Below are positions 6,101-7,739 of a DNA stretch of 7,739 nucleotides, piece by piece. Where the stretch lies: NCBI GenBank assembly GCA_045540975.1, contig JAZQIE010000103.1:1-7739 (forward strand), given 5' to 3'. A model generated the notes under the pieces. The model was not told the origin of the DNA, did no database searches, and saw only the letters and a program-made list of their open reading frames with translations. Every line of letters begins with the position of its first letter. Position 1 is the stretch's first letter. Origin of the DNA: SIG510 sp045540975 (GTDB taxonomy: Bacteria > Bacillota > Clostridia > Oscillospirales > JAAYXM01). The translations under genes were made by a program, and so were the position numbers.

Positions 6101-7739
6101 ATGAAGCACAGAATGACAAGTCGTCTTGCAGCGCTTCTGTTGGCAGTATGTATGCTGATTTCCTTCATCCCGAGCGGTATTGCCGCGTATTCGGGTGACG
6201 GCGCAAGCTACTACTTCAACATGGGACGTTTGCAATACGGCCAGTGGTCGGACAACGGCGTCAGCCCGGAAGCTCTGACTACTTGGGAAGCTCTCGAAGA
6301 ATTGGACAATTACCATGAGCGTACCAGTGATCCGTTTATGTTCTACGCAAAGAGCAAAGCGGATGCAGGCATGCTCAATATCCTCTGGAACTCGTCGAGT
6401 GCGGGCGGCGTTACCGGTTACGGTCCGCGCGGTACCGCAGTCACAGGCGATGAAGGCACTTGGTACGGCATCATCGTCCGTGTCGGCGAAGACGGGCTCT
6501 ACACCCCGTATGCCCGTGCGGCAGACCAGAAGAATGCAACTCAGTTTAACTACTATCTGGCACCGTACGGTGTTGCAAATCCGAAAGCAGAGCAGTACTA
6601 TATCGGTACCAGCGTTGCAGACAGCTCTGACCTCTATTCTTTGACCTCTTCTTACTATGACAACCAGTACCTGACCGCAGGTGACTACGTTGTCGTCGTT
6701 GAGATTGCAAAGAATAACGTCAACAGCAATGCATACGGTTACTTCGCAGGCTTCGGTCTCGACCGTGTTGCGGACTCGGCTGACTGGGAACTCGTTCTCA
6801 ACGCCGAATGCCCGACCGGTTATATCGACCAGGAAGTCGAAATCGATGTTTCCGCAGCGCTTTATCAGGAAGACATCGCAATCGCTGACCTGGATGCATT
6901 CCGTATCGATGCGCTCGATCCGGAAGTAGCGGAAGTCCGCGCAAAAGACGGTAAGTACTACCTCTTCGGTATGTGGGAAGGCGAAACCGCTCTGCGCATC
7001 AGCGCACGTGAGCAGGGAAAAGCAACCGCAATCGAAATCCCGGTTACCGTTGCAATGCCCGATGGCTATGTCCGTATGGAAATTTGGCCGGGCGAGCAGC
7101 CGAACCTTTACCTGACCAAGGATCCCACTACCATCCCGATGTCCTACACCATCAACCGTGAAGAGATTCCGATGGCGGCGGAAGACATTGAAATCGTGGT
7201 CGCAGACCCGAGCATTGCGGAAGTCATGCTCGATGGCGATAACAACATCATCATCAACGGTTTGGACGGCGGCGAGACCACCGTCACCATCACCGCAAAT
7301 GCACTTGGTGAGACCGCAACGGTCACCCTGCCGATTAAGGTCAGCAAGACCAAGTACCACTTCAACTACCAGCGTGCGTTCTACGGTCCGTGGTCCAACT
7401 ACGCACATATGCCGGACTACTTCACCGATTTCGGCATGGAAATGAAAGAATTCCCTCCGGGAACCGTCGATCAGCCCTATTGGGGCGACAGAGAGAGCGA
7501 CCCGTGGAAATTCGGCGGAAAGTCCGCGCTCTTCACCCCGTCCGTTACCTCCTCGTTTAACACCATGGGTTGGTACTGCGGCGGCTCCGCGGGTGACTGG
7601 ATTAACATGATCATCCGTGTTGGCGAAGCGGGCTCTTACAGCTTTGTCGTTCATGCCGCAACCATGGCGGCAGGCGCGTGCTTCTGTATTTATGTTTCCC
7701 CGGTCGGTACTCCGGTTGAAAACCAGAGAGACAAAGAAT
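6101..7739 (+). CDS. Secreted multi-domain surface protein with BIG2-like domains and a duplicated module (3' end outside window)
   Basis: An uninterrupted frame of 546 codons starts at ATG 6101 and runs off the right edge. Residues 1-29 are a Sec signal peptide: positive start KHRMTSR, hydrophobic LAALLLAVCMLISFI, then SGIAA with cleavage near A28/A29. Residues about 37-227 form an aromatic-rich module. Residues about 228-320 and 322-417 are two Ig-like domains; the second, with ADPSIAEVMLDGDN and GGETTVTITANALGE, reads like bacterial Ig-like group 2 (BIG2), and the first is weaker (ALDPEVAEVRAKDGKYYL). From residue 419 a second copy of the first module begins. No catalytic motif is visible. 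Such architecture fits a cell-wall-anchored or S-layer-associated adhesin or glycan-binding protein, but the anchor (SLH or sortase signal) would lie beyond the window. Codon use is markedly biased: no TTA, CTA or TCA codon occurs, and Pro is mostly CCG and Arg mostly CGT, consistent with high expression. Confidence 0.92.
   Translation, partial: MKHRMTSRLAALLLAVCMLISFIPSGIAAYSGDGASYYFNMGRLQYGQWSDNGVSPEALTTWEALEELDNYHERTSDPFMFYAKSKADAGMLNILWNSSSAGGVTGYGPRGTAVTGDEGTWYGIIVRVGEDGLYTPYARAADQKNATQFNYYLAPYGVANPKAEQYYIGTSVADSSDLYSLTSSYYDNQYLTAGDYVVVVEIAKNNVNSNAYGYFAGFGLDRVADSADWELVLNAECPTGYIDQEVEIDVSAALYQEDIAIADLDAFRIDALDPEVAEVRAKDGKYYLFGMWEGETALRISAREQGKATAIEIPVTVAMPDGYVRMEIWPGEQPNLYLTKDPTTIPMSYTINREEIPMAAEDIEIVVADPSIAEVMLDGDNNIIINGLDGGETTVTITANALGETATVTLPIKVSKTKYHFNYQRAFYGPWSNYAHMPDYFTDFGMEMKEFPPGTVDQPYWGDRESDPWKFGGKSALFTPSVTSSFNTMGWYCGGSAGDWINMIIRVGEAGSYSFVVHAATMAAGACFCIYVSPVGTPVENQRDKE
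6209..6781 (+). repeat. First copy of a roughly 190-residue aromatic-rich module
   Basis: Residues 37-227 of the secreted protein begin YYFNMGRLQYGQWSDN and contain SDPFMFYAKSKADAG, GTWYGIIVRVGEDGLYTPY and a late TAGDYVVVVEIAKN strand. The alternating hydrophobic and aromatic pattern suggests a beta-sandwich of the carbohydrate-binding-module sort. I do not recognise it as a named domain. Boundaries are approximate. Confidence 0.65.
7355..7739 (+). repeat. Second, diverged copy of the aromatic-rich module (truncated by window)
   Basis: Residues 419-546 begin YHFNYQRAFYGPWSNY, then SDPWKFGGKSALFTPS, then GDWINMIIRVGEAGSYSFVVHA, and follow the first copy in the same order. Matching anchors are Y-x-F-N, YG-x-W-S, SDP, the GxWxxxIIRVGExGxY strand and the following strand ending xYxxPxG. 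The two copies are clearly diverged, so the duplication is old. The rest of the copy lies outside the window. Confidence 0.65.

Noticed and set aside
6140..6151. A possible lipoprotein signal around Cys17 of the secreted protein (LLAVC).
   Set aside because: The residue before Cys is Val rather than Gly, Ala or Ser, and Cys lies in the middle of the hydrophobic segment. A normal signal peptidase I site (SGIAA) follows it.
6026..7654. A 542-codon open frame on the minus strand, the longest complete one in that region.
   Set aside because: Its codons are exact complements of the sense codons of the secreted protein, so it stays open only because that gene never uses TTA, CTA or TCA. It has no recognisable domain and spans the promoter and leader of the sense gene, whereas the sense frame has a ribosome site, signal peptide and domains.

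Overview
The window looks like part of a chromosome from an anaerobic Firmicute, most likely a moderately GC-rich member of the Clostridia (Oscillospiraceae-like gut or rumen lineages would fit). The reasons are AGGAGG-type ribosome binding sites, short spacers, U-tailed intrinsic terminators, a two-gene ferredoxin-dependent 2-oxoacid oxidoreductase and a Sec-exported surface protein with BIG2-like Ig domains. This assignment is inference; no rRNA or marker gene is present.

Left part (1-2570): the 3' end of a serine-hydrolase/beta-lactamase-fold gene enters on the + strand and stops at 619. A perfect 11-bp hairpin (625-650), flanked by A and T tracts on both sides, separates it from a convergent two-gene minus-strand operon. 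That operon reads, in transcription order, a Gfo/Idh/MocA NAD(P)-dependent oxidoreductase (2556-1528) and an AraC-family regulator (1528-656). The two share one base in a TAATG junction, which suggests translational coupling.

Middle part (2571-5964): a 149-bp divergent intergenic region carries candidate promoters for both directions and three imperfect direct repeats spaced 20-21 bp, a plausible operator for the AraC protein. Rightward lies a compact two-gene operon for a 2-oxoacid:ferredoxin oxidoreductase of the pyruvate/2-oxoisovalerate type. A gamma-delta fusion (two [4Fe-4S] ferredoxin domain) overlaps by ATGA an alpha-beta fusion (thiamine diphosphate catalytic chain). Together they would decarboxylate a 2-oxoacid to its acyl-CoA and reduce ferredoxin. 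A strong hairpin terminator begins inside the last codons and contains the stop codon.

Right part (5965-7739): a well-formed extended -10 promoter with an AT-rich upstream stretch, a 5' leader stem-loop and an AAGGAGG site precede a long open frame that starts at 6101 and runs off the window. It encodes a secreted protein with a signal peptide, a roughly 190-residue aromatic-rich module, two Ig-like (BIG2-type) domains and a second, diverged copy of the first module. This repeated module is the least recognisable item here and the best candidate for something undescribed. I see no CRISPR array, tRNA, rRNA, insertion sequence or defence island.
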